NCBI RefSeq assembly: GCF_030813505.1 | Contig: NZ_JAUSUE010000001.1 | Length of the DNA stretch: 64,000 nt | Strand: one strand, 5' to 3' | Origin: Pectinatus haikarae | GTDB lineage: Bacteria; Bacillota; Negativicutes; Selenomonadales; Selenomonadaceae | In this document: piece after piece, positions 35,058-42,297 of the stretch | How the letters are laid out: each line of letters opens with the position of its first letter | How positions within the stretch are numbered: the first letter of the stretch is position 1 | Translations under genes and position numbers: made by a program | The notes under the pieces: generated by a model | What the model was told of the DNA's origin: nothing | Database searches by the model: none | The model's input: the letters and a program-made list of their open reading frames with translations, nothing else

Positions 35058-35103
35058 AAAAACCCTTAATCCTTTTCACATACTTACCTATATTGATTAT
35101 AAT

Positions 35104-35146
35104 AAGGACGTATTTTTTATCACCATCTGATAAAAAATACGTCCTT
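35104..35146 (+). terminator. cupin gene terminator (19-bp perfect stem)
   Basis: AAGGACGTATTTTTTATCA (35104-35122) pairs perfectly with TGATAAAAAATACGTCCTT (35128-35146) around a 5-nt loop, 46 bp past the cupin stop. There is no T-run behind it on the plus strand, so it could also be an RNA-stability hairpin. Confidence 0.6.
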
Positions 35147-35310
35147 GCAATGTTCTAAGGATATTCGCTCCGTAATATTCCTGTCTTTTATAATTGCTGC
35201 AGATTTCAAACAAAATATTATAAATATATTCCATTTCCATATATTTTTCCTTATCGATCATATCAGTCTCAGTGCTTTTCTCAAAATAACTTCATGTCGG
35301 AGTGCAAACT

Positions 35311-35982
35311 ATGCAAAATAAAGCATTAAAAAATTTGAAAAAACTTCTTCCTCCTTTTCCCGGTATTCAGGGAAAAGAGGAATATATAAATGCTGCTGTG
35401 CTTGCCCTGCTTATGTCCGTAAATGATGAATACCATTTTCTATTGCAGAAAAGAAGCCCTGCCATTTCACAGGGGGGAGAAATATGCTTTCCCGGGGGCA
35501 AATTTGATCCGCGAAAGGATACTTCCCTGCGGCACACTGCCCTGCGTGAAACACACGAAGAGCTCGGCATTCCTGCTGAAAAGATCTCTATTCTCGGTCA
35601 GCTTGATACGCTTGTCGTCCCATTGGGCAAAACTATTGATACATTTGTGGGAACAACTGATTTTGCTTTTACTGATCTAACCCCCAGCTTTTCAGAGGTT
35701 GATCATGCCTTCACGATTCCCATATCCTTTTTTCAAGAACATCCGCCAAAGGTTTACAGTGTATTAGTCAAAAATCATCCGTCCTATATCAATGACAAAA
35801 ATGAAACGGTAAATCTGCTCCCGGTAAAAGAATTAGGACTTCCTGCACACTACCAAAAACCATGGGGCAGCTTCCGCCAGCGTGTCTTCGTTTACGAAAC
35901 AAATGAAGGCATCATCTGGGGCCTGACCGCACGAATCCTTCACGATATCTGTGTCAAGCTCTTTCCAGATAGTGTCAATTGA
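35311..35982 (+). CDS. NUDIX hydrolase, CoA pyrophosphatase-like
   Basis: A 223-residue NUDIX protein. The Nudix box is seen as GGKFDPRKD followed by ALRETHEELGI, preceded by SQGGEICFPGG, which is typical of the CoA-diphosphatase (NudL/PCD1) branch. These enzymes cut CoA or oxidised CoA to 3',5'-ADP and phosphopantetheine. The first Glu of the box is replaced, as is common in this branch. ATG 35311 is preferred over GTG 35302 because CGGAG lies eight bases upstream. Confidence 0.82.
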   Translation: MQNKALKNLKKLLPPFPGIQGKEEYINAAVLALLMSVNDEYHFLLQKRSPAISQGGEICFPGGKFDPRKDTSLRHTALRETHEELGIPAEKISILGQLDTLVVPLGKTIDTFVGTTDFAFTDLTPSFSEVDHAFTIPISFFQEHPPKVYSVLVKNHPSYINDKNETVNLLPVKELGLPAHYQKPWGSFRQRVFVYETNEGIIWGLTARILHDICVKLFPDSVN

Positions 35983-36026
35983 CGGAATTAATACCAGCTT
36001 TAAAAAAAAAGTTTGCTATCTGCACA

Positions 36027-36075
36027 TCAAAAAGGTATGCTGTATCATTTGAATGCAGCATACCTTTTGATTTTT
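36027..36075. terminator. terminator between NUDIX and dioxygenase genes
   Basis: TCAAAAAGGTATGCTG (36027-36042) pairs with CAGCATACCTTTTGA (36056-36070), followed by TTTTT. It separates two converging genes. Confidence 0.8.
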
Positions 36076-36088
36076 CACGCAATGTTTA

Positions 36089-36856
36089 TCATCCCCACAG
36101 GTAACTGGTCATAGACAGCGCGCCCAATGTGCAGCCTTCATTAAATACTGTCAGCTTGTCCTCGTTTGCAGAAGCGCCTATGGCATAAAGCAGCGGGTAA
36201 AAATGATCCGGAGAAAAAAACGCAAGTCGTGCGCTTTCGCCCGCCTGTTTATAATCCAGAACAGCCTTATACTCCTTGGCAGCGATTTTTTGTTTAATAA
36301 AGCTGTCAAAAATTTTGGCCCAGCTATGCCCTCCCGGCATTTCCCAATCCACAAGTGCCAAATTATGCACCACATTACCGCTGGCAAATATCAGTACACC
36401 ATCGTCACGCAAAGAAGCCAGCTCTTTGCCTATCTGCATATGCTGCTCAGGTGAAGCATTCTTATCAACACTCAGCTGATACACCGGAATATCAGCTTTA
36501 GGATACATTCTATGCAAAACAGACCATGTTCCATGATCTATGCCCCATGTGTTATCTTCAGCAACCGCGGCAGATATTATTCCGCCGGTATGCCGCGCAA
36601 GCTCCGGCGCACCCTTCACCGGGTACCTGACTTCGTACAGTTCTTTTGGAAAACCATACATGTCATAAATAGTCTTTGGCTCAGCCGCCGTAGATATTCT
36701 GGTTCCGTCAGTATACCAATGTGCTGATATGGATAAAATAGCTTTAGGCTCAGGTATAAGCTCCGGCAAGGAATGCCACCTTAAAGAAAACTCATTATCC
36801 TCAATAGCATTCATTGGTGATCCATGTCCGACAAACAGGACCGGCATTTTTCCCAT
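36089..36856 (-). CDS. DODA-type (LigB-fold) extradiol ring-cleavage dioxygenase
   Basis: A 255-residue protein of the class III extradiol dioxygenase/DODA family (YgiD-like). The metal histidines are seen in VGHGSP (about 10), SAHWYT (about 46) and PDHFYP (about 218), with GIDHGTW (about 125) as the catalytic His. Members open catechol-like rings using a non-haem metal. It starts 21 bp after doxX on the same strand and lies opposite a YodB-like regulator, which points to a role in removing catechols or quinones. The true substrate is unknown. Confidence 0.85.
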   Translation of the reverse strand: MGKMPVLFVGHGSPMNAIEDNEFSLRWHSLPELIPEPKAILSISAHWYTDGTRISTAAEPKTIYDMYGFPKELYEVRYPVKGAPELARHTGGIISAAVAEDNTWGIDHGTWSVLHRMYPKADIPVYQLSVDKNASPEQHMQIGKELASLRDDGVLIFASGNVVHNLALVDWEMPGGHSWAKIFDSFIKQKIAAKEYKAVLDYKQAGESARLAFFSPDHFYPLLYAIGASANEDKLTVFNEGCTLGALSMTSYLWG

Positions 36857-36877
36857 TTTTTCACACCTTTCATTGTG

Positions 36878-37279
36878 TCAATTACTATTTCTATTCCAAT
36901 ATTTCTGCAGCAGATTATCCAGCGCATATATATGACTTCCCGATAATATAAGAGCAATCGCGACAGCCATATACATCACATCCAATTCGTACCCGCCTAT
37001 AAATCCTGCTTCCAGCTTTACTGTAAGTATAGCACCAATCATCAATGCAGTAACAGCCAATCCTGCTAATCTTGTCAGCAGACCAAGAATCAGAAGAATT
37101 CCACCGCCGGTTTCAACAGCAGCCGCAAAATAGGGCAGGAAACCCGGCAGCCCTGCTGATGCAAAATATTGTATGATACTGTCAAAATTTGTTATTTTTT
37201 GAATGCCATGCACTAAGAAGGTGATCCCCAAAACAATTCTTAATAAAAATAAACTTGCTTCATAATATCTGTATGTCAT
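36878..37279 (-). CDS. DoxX-family membrane protein (CatD-like)
   Basis: A 133-residue protein with four transmembrane helices. FLLRIVLGITFLVHGIQKI at the start and PGFLPYFAAAVETGGGILLILG are typical of the DoxX/CatD family. In B. subtilis the DoxX-like CatD is cotranscribed with a catechol dioxygenase (CatE) and controlled by YodB and CatR. Here the partner dioxygenase is of the unrelated LigB fold. It probably takes part in quinone or thiol-stress handling in the membrane; the chemistry is unknown. Confidence 0.85.
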   Translation of the reverse strand: MTYRYYEASLFLLRIVLGITFLVHGIQKITNFDSIIQYFASAGLPGFLPYFAAAVETGGGILLILGLLTRLAGLAVTALMIGAILTVKLEAGFIGGYELDVMYMAVAIALILSGSHIYALDNLLQKYWNRNSN

Positions 37280-37592
37280 TTTAAAAACTCCCTTTTAATA
37301 TTATTTCAATTTGTATTCTGCAAAAATATAACACCGTCAAAATTAAACATCAAATCTTTTTTAGTTCATTTTTCTGCCCCAGCTGCCTTTCTAAAATCAT
37401 TTACTGCCACTCACACTCTCGCAAAAGCTTCATATTCTGCTGCATTTACATCTCCCCTTTTGTATGTTAATTATTATTTAAATGTTTGTTATAAAATATT
37501 TCTTAATAACTTTATGTAAGCATAATACAATATGTACTTACTTTTGTCAAGTAGATATGCTATTATATATCTATAAAAGGAGATGAAACATT
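37280..37592. promoter_or_regulatory. divergent control region of the HxlR/DoxX module
   Basis: This 313-bp AT-rich region between doxX and the HxlR gene holds two operator-like inverted repeats: TTATG-taag-CATAA (37512-37525) and TACTTACTTTTGTCAAGTA (37535-37553). The second has TACTT/AAGTA ends close to the YodB box (TACTAT-N6-ATAGTA, from memory). It overlaps a TTGTCA -35 (37544-37549) for the regulator gene. No gene is seen. Confidence 0.5.
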
Positions 37593-37925
37593 ATGATTAA
37601 GTTTTCATTGTGCCCGCGTTATGAACTTGCCTTTGAATTGTTGGGCAAAAAATGGACGGGGCTCATTATAAGATGTCTGCTTGACGGACCCAAACGTTTT
37701 TCTGATTTGACCGATATAATCCCGCATATAAGCGCCAAGGTACTTGCCGATAGAATGAAGGAACTGGAACATCAGGGTATCATTATCCGCAGTGTCTATC
37801 CTGAAATCCCCGTAAAAATTGAATACAGTCTCACAGAAAAGGGAAGGGATCTGGAAAAAGCACTTGAGCAAGTACAGCAGTGGGCCGAAAAATGGATAAT
37901 TATCAAACAGAAAAAATCTGAATAA
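37593..37925 (+). CDS. HxlR-family redox regulator, YodB-like
   Basis: A 110-residue winged-helix protein. It resembles B. subtilis YodB closely in the parts I remember: LCPRYELAFELLGKKWTGLII, DGPKRFSDLT, LADRMKELE and PVKIEYSLTEKG. Cys7 sits where YodB has its redox-active Cys6, whose oxidation by diamide or quinones releases the repressor from DNA. A second Cys (about 28) is also present. It is divergent from doxX-dioxygenase and very probably represses them and itself. It has a good AAAGGAG site and its own terminator. Confidence 0.85.
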   Translation: MIKFSLCPRYELAFELLGKKWTGLIIRCLLDGPKRFSDLTDIIPHISAKVLADRMKELEHQGIIIRSVYPEIPVKIEYSLTEKGRDLEKALEQVQQWAEKWIIIKQKKSE

Positions 37926-37972
37926 TCTCATGGATAAATATCTTGCTTTTAAAGCCAAAATCGCTTTCCCAA

Positions 37973-38019
37973 AACCTCTGTTATTGTGATTCATTATATA
38001 ACAATAGCAGAGGTTTTTT
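37973..38019 (+). terminator. HxlR gene terminator
   Basis: AACCTCTGTTATTGT (37973-37987) pairs with ACAATAGCAGAGGTT (38001-38015), with one G-U pair, followed by TTTTTT. Confidence 0.85.
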
Positions 38020-38089
38020 CATTCAGTGCATATTTTTGTCAGGCTTGCATGTTCGCTTTATCTAGGTAAGAATGCTGTCTGCCGCCATC

Positions 38090-38118
38090 TTGACACTAAC
38101 TGCAAAAACCTTTAAAAT
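38090..38118 (+). promoter_or_regulatory. strong sigma-A-type promoter upstream of a candidate ncRNA
   Basis: A perfect -35 box TTGACA (38090-38095), a 17-bp spacer and TAAAAT as -10 (38113-38118), followed by no ORF for more than 400 bp. Start of transcription is expected at about 38125. Confidence 0.7.
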
Positions 38119-38124
38119 ATTCAC

Positions 38125-38299
38125 TATGTGATATAGTATGTTAGACCAATATGGCAAGGATTATTCTGTGTCGTAAGTGGTAGAATAAATTGCCGGAGAA
38201 ACTGTTGAATTGTGGATAAATAAAATTTTAAGTCCAGACGTGTCTCTCAAATACGCCTGCATATAGAAATTATATACCTGTGGTGTGTCTGACTTTTTT
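38125..38299 (+). ncRNA. candidate structured small RNA (about 175 nt)
   Basis: The segment runs from a near-consensus promoter to a hairpin with a T-run. Foldable parts are: a hairpin GGCAA (38153-38157)/TTGCC (38190-38194) with TTATTCT (38161-38167)/AGAATAA (38182-38188); a 3' hairpin AAGTC-c-AGAC (38230-38239)/GTCTGACTT (38287-38295) followed by TTTTTT; and an alternative long-range closing stem GTTAGAC (38140-38146)/GTCTGAC (38287-38293). Size and end pairing recall 6S-type RNAs, but I cannot confirm a family. SRP RNA, RNase P and tmRNA motifs are absent. It could instead be a leader with alternative structures for rny. Confidence 0.5.
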
Positions 38300-38536
38300 A
38301 TGCTTTTGCATCTGAATTATCGGCGGATATCAGTCCGCATAAAAAAGAGGCATTACTTTATAACCATAGGATTGCGGATATTATTTTCGACAATAATATA
38401 AACATGGTACAGTGTCTTTGCCTGAAGTGGTTAACAGATCACTGTCAAGTAATATTTTAATACTTGTAAATTGCAATTGAAAGATAATGTATTTCTTTAA
38501 TATTACACAGAAATACAAACAAAAAAAGAAAGGGGG
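38300..38536. other. rny upstream region
   Basis: There is no gene here. It contains a small hairpin GCGGA-tatcag-TCCGC near 38325 and a possible promoter TTGCGG, 16 bp, TAATAT near 38375-38402 that would serve rny. Confidence 0.35.
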
Positions 38537-40081
38537 ATGAAAATTATAATTGAGATAATTTTAGCAGCTGTTATTGCCATTATTCTTGGTTTTGCTGCTG
38601 GTTATGTCATGCGCAAGAAAAAAGCTGAGGAAACCATCGGTTCTGCAGAAGTTGAAGCTAAACGTATTATTGACTCCGCGCAAAAAGATATTGAAACCAG
38701 AAAAAAGGAATCGATTATCGAAGCCAAAGAGGAAACACATCGTTTACGGCAGGAACTGGAACGCGAAACACGGGAAAGACGCAGTGAACTTCAAAGACAG
38801 GAACGCCGTCTAATGCAGAAAGAGGAAAATCTCGACCGTAAGATAGAAGGCTTGGAAAAGAAAGAATCTGTTCTTTCCCGTAAGGAAAACGAAATCGATA
38901 AAACGCGTGAATCAGTCAATACGATGCATGAAAGGCAATTGGCTGAACTGGAACGCATATCCGGGCTCACCTTAGAGGAAGCCAAGACTATTCTGCTGGC
39001 AGATGCCGAAACAGCCATAAAACATGACAAAGCATTAATGATAAAAGAATATGAACAGCAGGCCAAGGATACTGGCGAAAAGAAAGCTCAAAATATAATT
39101 GCCCAGGCCATTCAGCGCTGCGCCGCAGATCAGGTAACAGAAACCACGGTTTCTGTTGTAGCTCTTCCCAACGACGAAATGAAGGGCCGTATCATCGGCC
39201 GTGAGGGAAGAAATATACGCGCACTGGAAACACTTACAGGTATAGATCTCATTATCGACGACACACCGGAAGCGGTTATTCTGTCTGGCTTTGACCCTGT
39301 CAGAAGAGAGATAGCCCGCATTGCACTTGAGAAATTGATAACCGATGGTCGTATTCATCCGGCTCGCATTGAAGAAATGGTAGAAAAATCCAAGAAGGAA
39401 GTTGAACAGCGTATCAAAGAGGCCGGTGAACAAGCTTCCTTTGACAGTGGTGTGCACGGCCTTCATCCTGAACTTGTGCGCTTGCTCGGAAGATTAAAAT
39501 ACCGGACGAGCTACGGTCAGAATGTTCTAAACCATTCTATTGAAGTTGCGCATCTGGCAGGAGTCATGGCAGCTGAGCTTGGAGTGGATGTTCCCTTCGC
39601 CAAAAGGGCAGCCATCCTGCATGATATAGGCAAGGCTGTCGATCATGAAGTTGAAGGATCTCATGTGACCATAGGTGCTGATCTGGCGCGCAAATACCGT
39701 GAATCGGCAAATATAGTAAATGCAATAGCCGCACATCATGGCGATGAAGAGCCCCGCACTGTAGAAGCTGTTCTTGTTGCGGCTGCCGATGCAATTTCAG
39801 CAGCACGTCCGGGAGCACGCCGCGAAAGTTTGGAATCATATCTTAAGAGACTTACACGTCTGGAAGAGATCGCCGAATCATTCGAAGGCGTTGATCGTTC
39901 ATTTGCTATTCAGGCAGGCCGCGAAATAAGAATTATGGTCAAACCTGATAAAATAGATGATATCACTTCTGTGGGTCTTGCTCACGACATAGTCAAAAAA
40001 GTCGAAGGAGAACTTGAATACCCTGGTCAAATCAAGGTTACCGTGATTCGTGAAACACGCGTAGTAGATTATGCAAAATAA
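38537..40081 (+). CDS. rny: ribonuclease Y
   Basis: RNase Y, 514 residues, is the membrane-anchored endonuclease that starts mRNA decay in many Firmicutes. It has an N-terminal transmembrane helix (about 3-24), a long charged coiled coil (about 30-190), a KH RNA-binding domain with GRIIGREGRNIR (about 215-226), and an HD phosphodiesterase domain with HDIGK (about 360) and AHHGDEEP. The GGGGG ribosome site lies directly against the ATG, an unusually tight spacing; no better in-frame start is visible. ymdB follows one gene later, as is common for rny. Confidence 0.97.
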   Translation: MKIIIEIILAAVIAIILGFAAGYVMRKKKAEETIGSAEVEAKRIIDSAQKDIETRKKESIIEAKEETHRLRQELERETRERRSELQRQERRLMQKEENLDRKIEGLEKKESVLSRKENEIDKTRESVNTMHERQLAELERISGLTLEEAKTILLADAETAIKHDKALMIKEYEQQAKDTGEKKAQNIIAQAIQRCAADQVTETTVSVVALPNDEMKGRIIGREGRNIRALETLTGIDLIIDDTPEAVILSGFDPVRREIARIALEKLITDGRIHPARIEEMVEKSKKEVEQRIKEAGEQASFDSGVHGLHPELVRLLGRLKYRTSYGQNVLNHSIEVAHLAGVMAAELGVDVPFAKRAAILHDIGKAVDHEVEGSHVTIGADLARKYRESANIVNAIAAHHGDEEPRTVEAVLVAAADAISAARPGARRESLESYLKRLTRLEEIAESFEGVDRSFAIQAGREIRIMVKPDKIDDITSVGLAHDIVKKVEGELEYPGQIKVTVIRETRVVDYAK

Positions 40082-40093
40082 TAATTAAACTGG

Positions 40094-40136
40094 CAGGCAT
40101 GTTCCAAATTTTTTTGTTTGGCATGCCTGTTTTTTG
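40094..40136 (+). terminator. rny terminator
   Basis: CAGGCATG (40094-40101) plus CCAAA pair with TTTGG plus CATGCCTG (40122-40129), followed by TTTTTT. Confidence 0.88.
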
Positions 40137-40145
40137 ATTCTTTTA

Positions 40146-40174
40146 TTGCTTGTATTATACGGCCTTGCTATAAT
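40146..40174 (+). promoter_or_regulatory. promoter of the 173-aa gene
   Basis: TTGCTT (40146-40151), 17 bp, TATAAT (40169-40174), 36 bp upstream of the start codon and behind the rny terminator, so the gene is transcribed separately from rny. Confidence 0.65.
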
Positions 40175-40209
40175 ATATATGACTTATAGTCTAAAGGTGG
40201 TGGAACAGC

Positions 40210-40731
40210 ATGCAGAGATTGAAACAGGAAAAACCAGTTAATATGGACGGCGTGAACTTATTGGTATCGCTTCTCCTGCGGTATCCTGAAATCGGTACGA
40301 TAAGTTTTGATCCGGAAACAGATACACTCAAACTTACATTTACTTTGGATAAGGTCGTCCTGTCCGATGAGTTTGAGAAATTCAAAAAACTTCTGGTAAG
40401 CAGCATTTCTGCTTATCATTATCTTGAAAAGATAGAAGACGCTGAAATTGCAATAAGTACAGAGGTTCATGAAAACACCCTGTTTTTGCATATTCTGCGT
40501 GATATGGATACTGTTTCACAAGATGAAATTAAACTTATAAGCGAGCTTATGAATGAGCATTTCGGTGACGCAGTCATCAAGGACAGCGCCAGTATCAGCG
40601 CAGAGGGCGATAATGACAGCATACAGGAAGAACTCATTGACCATATGCTCGGTAATGTAAAACTCAATCATGTTAGTGAACATATCATTGGCTTATGGGA
40701 AGAGGGCCGTGTTCTGGTGTTCAATAAATAA
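40210..40731 (+). CDS. hypothetical protein between rny and ymdB (173 aa)
   Basis: I do not recognise a family. The protein is acidic and soluble. An N-terminal alpha/beta part (LLVSLLLRYPEIGTISFDPE, then LKLTFTLDKVVL) is followed by helices and a second beta-alpha part (ISTEVHENTLFLHILRDMD). The C-terminal 50 residues (SIQEELIDHMLGNVKLNHVS) look helical. It has its own promoter and a GGTGG ribosome site. In B. subtilis ymdB follows rny directly, so this is an insertion relative to that order, perhaps specific to the lineage. Confidence 0.6.
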   Translation: MQRLKQEKPVNMDGVNLLVSLLLRYPEIGTISFDPETDTLKLTFTLDKVVLSDEFEKFKKLLVSSISAYHYLEKIEDAEIAISTEVHENTLFLHILRDMDTVSQDEIKLISELMNEHFGDAVIKDSASISAEGDNDSIQEELIDHMLGNVKLNHVSEHIIGLWEEGRVLVFNK

Positions 40732-40831
40732 ATCTCTTATTTTAGGTGAAGCAGGTATTTTTCCGCATGAAAATCAGAAATTGCCGGCGCGGTTCACTGC
40801 CCATCTTCCAAATAAATCGTTTTTACTTATT

Positions 40832-40879
40832 AAGAGGCGGATACGTTTACAATATACTTTGTGAATATATCCGCTTCTT
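40832..40879 (+). terminator. hairpin between the 173-aa gene and ymdB
   Basis: AAGAGGCGGATA (40832-40843) pairs with TATCCGCTTCTT (40868-40879) with one G-U pair. There is no strong T-run. A second small hairpin, TGCAGTG/CACTGCA (about 40899-40918), lies just before the ymdB ribosome site. Confidence 0.5.
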
Positions 40880-40934
40880 GTATTTGTAATAGAAAAACTG
40901 CAGTGCACAATCACTGCACGAAATGGAGATATAA

Positions 40935-41720
40935 ATGAATATATTATTAGTCGGCGATATCTGCGGCCGTACAGGACGCACTGCATTATTAAAATATCTG
41001 CCTGCCCTCAAAAAAGAAAAAAGTATTGACGTAGCCATCATAAATGGCGAAAATTCCGCTGCCGGCAGAGGTATAACGAAAAACACGCTGGACGAGCTTT
41101 ACCGTGCCGGTGCCGATATTATAACTTCGGGCAATCATATATGGGACAAAAAGGAAATAGTAAACTTTATTGATCAGGAACCTTTTCTGATCCGCCCGGC
41201 CAATTATCCCGATCCTGCGCCCGGTAAGGGCTTTTGTATCTATCCGCTAAAAGCCAAAAATATAGGAGTGCTCAATCTGTCAGGAAGAGCTTTTATGCCG
41301 CCGATGGATTGTCCCTTTCAAAAAGTTGATCAAATATTAAAAAAACTGACCAGAGAATGTGACATAATCATTCTTGATTTCCATGCTGAAACTACCTCTG
41401 AAAAAATAGCTATGGGCTGGTATTTGGACGGCAGGGTAACATGTGTTGTCGGCACACATACACACGTTCAGACAGCGGATGAACAGCTGCTGCCCCAGGG
41501 GACAGCCTATATAACTGATCTGGGCATGGTCGGACCGCGGGTATCCGTACTCGGCATGGAAAAAGATGCCATAATAGAGCGTTTTAAAACCTGCCGTCCC
41601 GTGCGTTTCGAAACAGCCGAAGGTCCAGCTGTTTTCAGTGCGCTCGCCGTGAATATTGATGATAAAACCAATAAAGCTGTACATCTTGAACGTATACTGA
41701 TCAATGAAGCATATGAATGA
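40935..41720 (+). CDS. ymdB: YmdB-like metallophosphoesterase (TIGR00282)
   Basis: A 261-residue calcineurin-type phosphodiesterase. The metal motifs are GDICGRTGR (D8), NGEN (about 39), SGNHIWD (about 67), DFHAETTSEK and GTHTHVQT (about 175-180). In B. subtilis YmdB hydrolyses cyclic nucleotides (2',3'-cAMP) and affects biofilm and motility decisions, and its gene is linked to rny. Full length, with GGAG upstream. Confidence 0.93.
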   Translation: MNILLVGDICGRTGRTALLKYLPALKKEKSIDVAIINGENSAAGRGITKNTLDELYRAGADIITSGNHIWDKKEIVNFIDQEPFLIRPANYPDPAPGKGFCIYPLKAKNIGVLNLSGRAFMPPMDCPFQKVDQILKKLTRECDIIILDFHAETTSEKIAMGWYLDGRVTCVVGTHTHVQTADEQLLPQGTAYITDLGMVGPRVSVLGMEKDAIIERFKTCRPVRFETAEGPAVFSALAVNIDDKTNKAVHLERILINEAYE

Positions 41721-41893
41721 TCGCTTGCCATTCATTATATGTAACAGATTTTTCTGCTATTCATACTAAAAAATAAGACCTCTGTTCTTTATACTACCAG
41801 CTGTGTTTTTTTAAATAAAGGGAATGTATTTTTTTTAGCGAATACTCTACTGTACATATGTAGTTTAGTTATATTATAGGGAGTGTGCTAATG

Positions 41894-42154
41894 ATGGAAG
41901 TATTAAAAGTATCAGCTAAATCTAATCCCAATTCTGTTGCCGGAGCATTAGCCGGAGTTTTGCGCGAAACCAAAAGTGCCGAAATGCAGGCCATCGGCGC
42001 CGGGGCAATAAACCAGGCAGTAAAAGCCATCGCCATAGCCAGAGGCTTCGTTGCCCCCCACGGTATTGATCTGATCTGCATACCAGCTTTCACTGATATT
42101 GAAATAGATGGAGAAGAGCGCACTGCAATAAAACTTATTGTTGAACCGCGCTGA
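41894..42154 (+). CDS. spoVS: SpoVS-like protein
   Basis: This 86-residue protein is nearly identical along its length to B. subtilis SpoVS as I remember it: MEVLKVSAKSNPNSVAGALA, GAGAINQAVKAIAIARGFV, then FTDIEIDGEERTAIKLIVEPR. It is an Alba-fold protein first found through its effect on sporulation but present in many non-sporulating bacteria; its molecular role is unclear. ATG 41894 gives the standard 86 aa; ATG 41891 adds one Met. The rny-ymdB-spoVS order is conserved. Confidence 0.95.
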   Translation: MEVLKVSAKSNPNSVAGALAGVLRETKSAEMQAIGAGAINQAVKAIAIARGFVAPHGIDLICIPAFTDIEIDGEERTAIKLIVEPR

Positions 42155-42173
42155 ACCATTTTCCGTGCGGCTG

Positions 42174-42206
42174 AAAACAGCATTTTATTGATAAACAGCT
42201 GTTTTT
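42174..42206 (+). terminator. spoVS terminator
   Basis: AAAACAGC (42174-42181) pairs with GCTGTTTT (42198-42205), with the T-run formed by the right arm. Confidence 0.65.
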
Positions 42207-42297
42207 ATTATATAATATTTTTAATTGCTGCAGCACAGCTTGAAAATTGCTGTTAAAGCATACAAATTTCCAAAAATGTATTAAGGAGCAGCAAAAG

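Noticed and set aside
38125..38299. RNase P RNA, SRP RNA or tmRNA upstream of rny
   Set aside because: The conserved cores (GAGGAAAGTCC and ACAGAAA for RNase P, the SRP Alu/S motifs, a tRNA-like end with a tag frame for tmRNA) are absent.
41810..41860. Sigma-H-like promoter in front of spoVS
   Set aside because: AAAGGGAAT and GAAT are present at roughly the right distance, but the -35 element has an extra G and the match is too loose in an AT-rich region.
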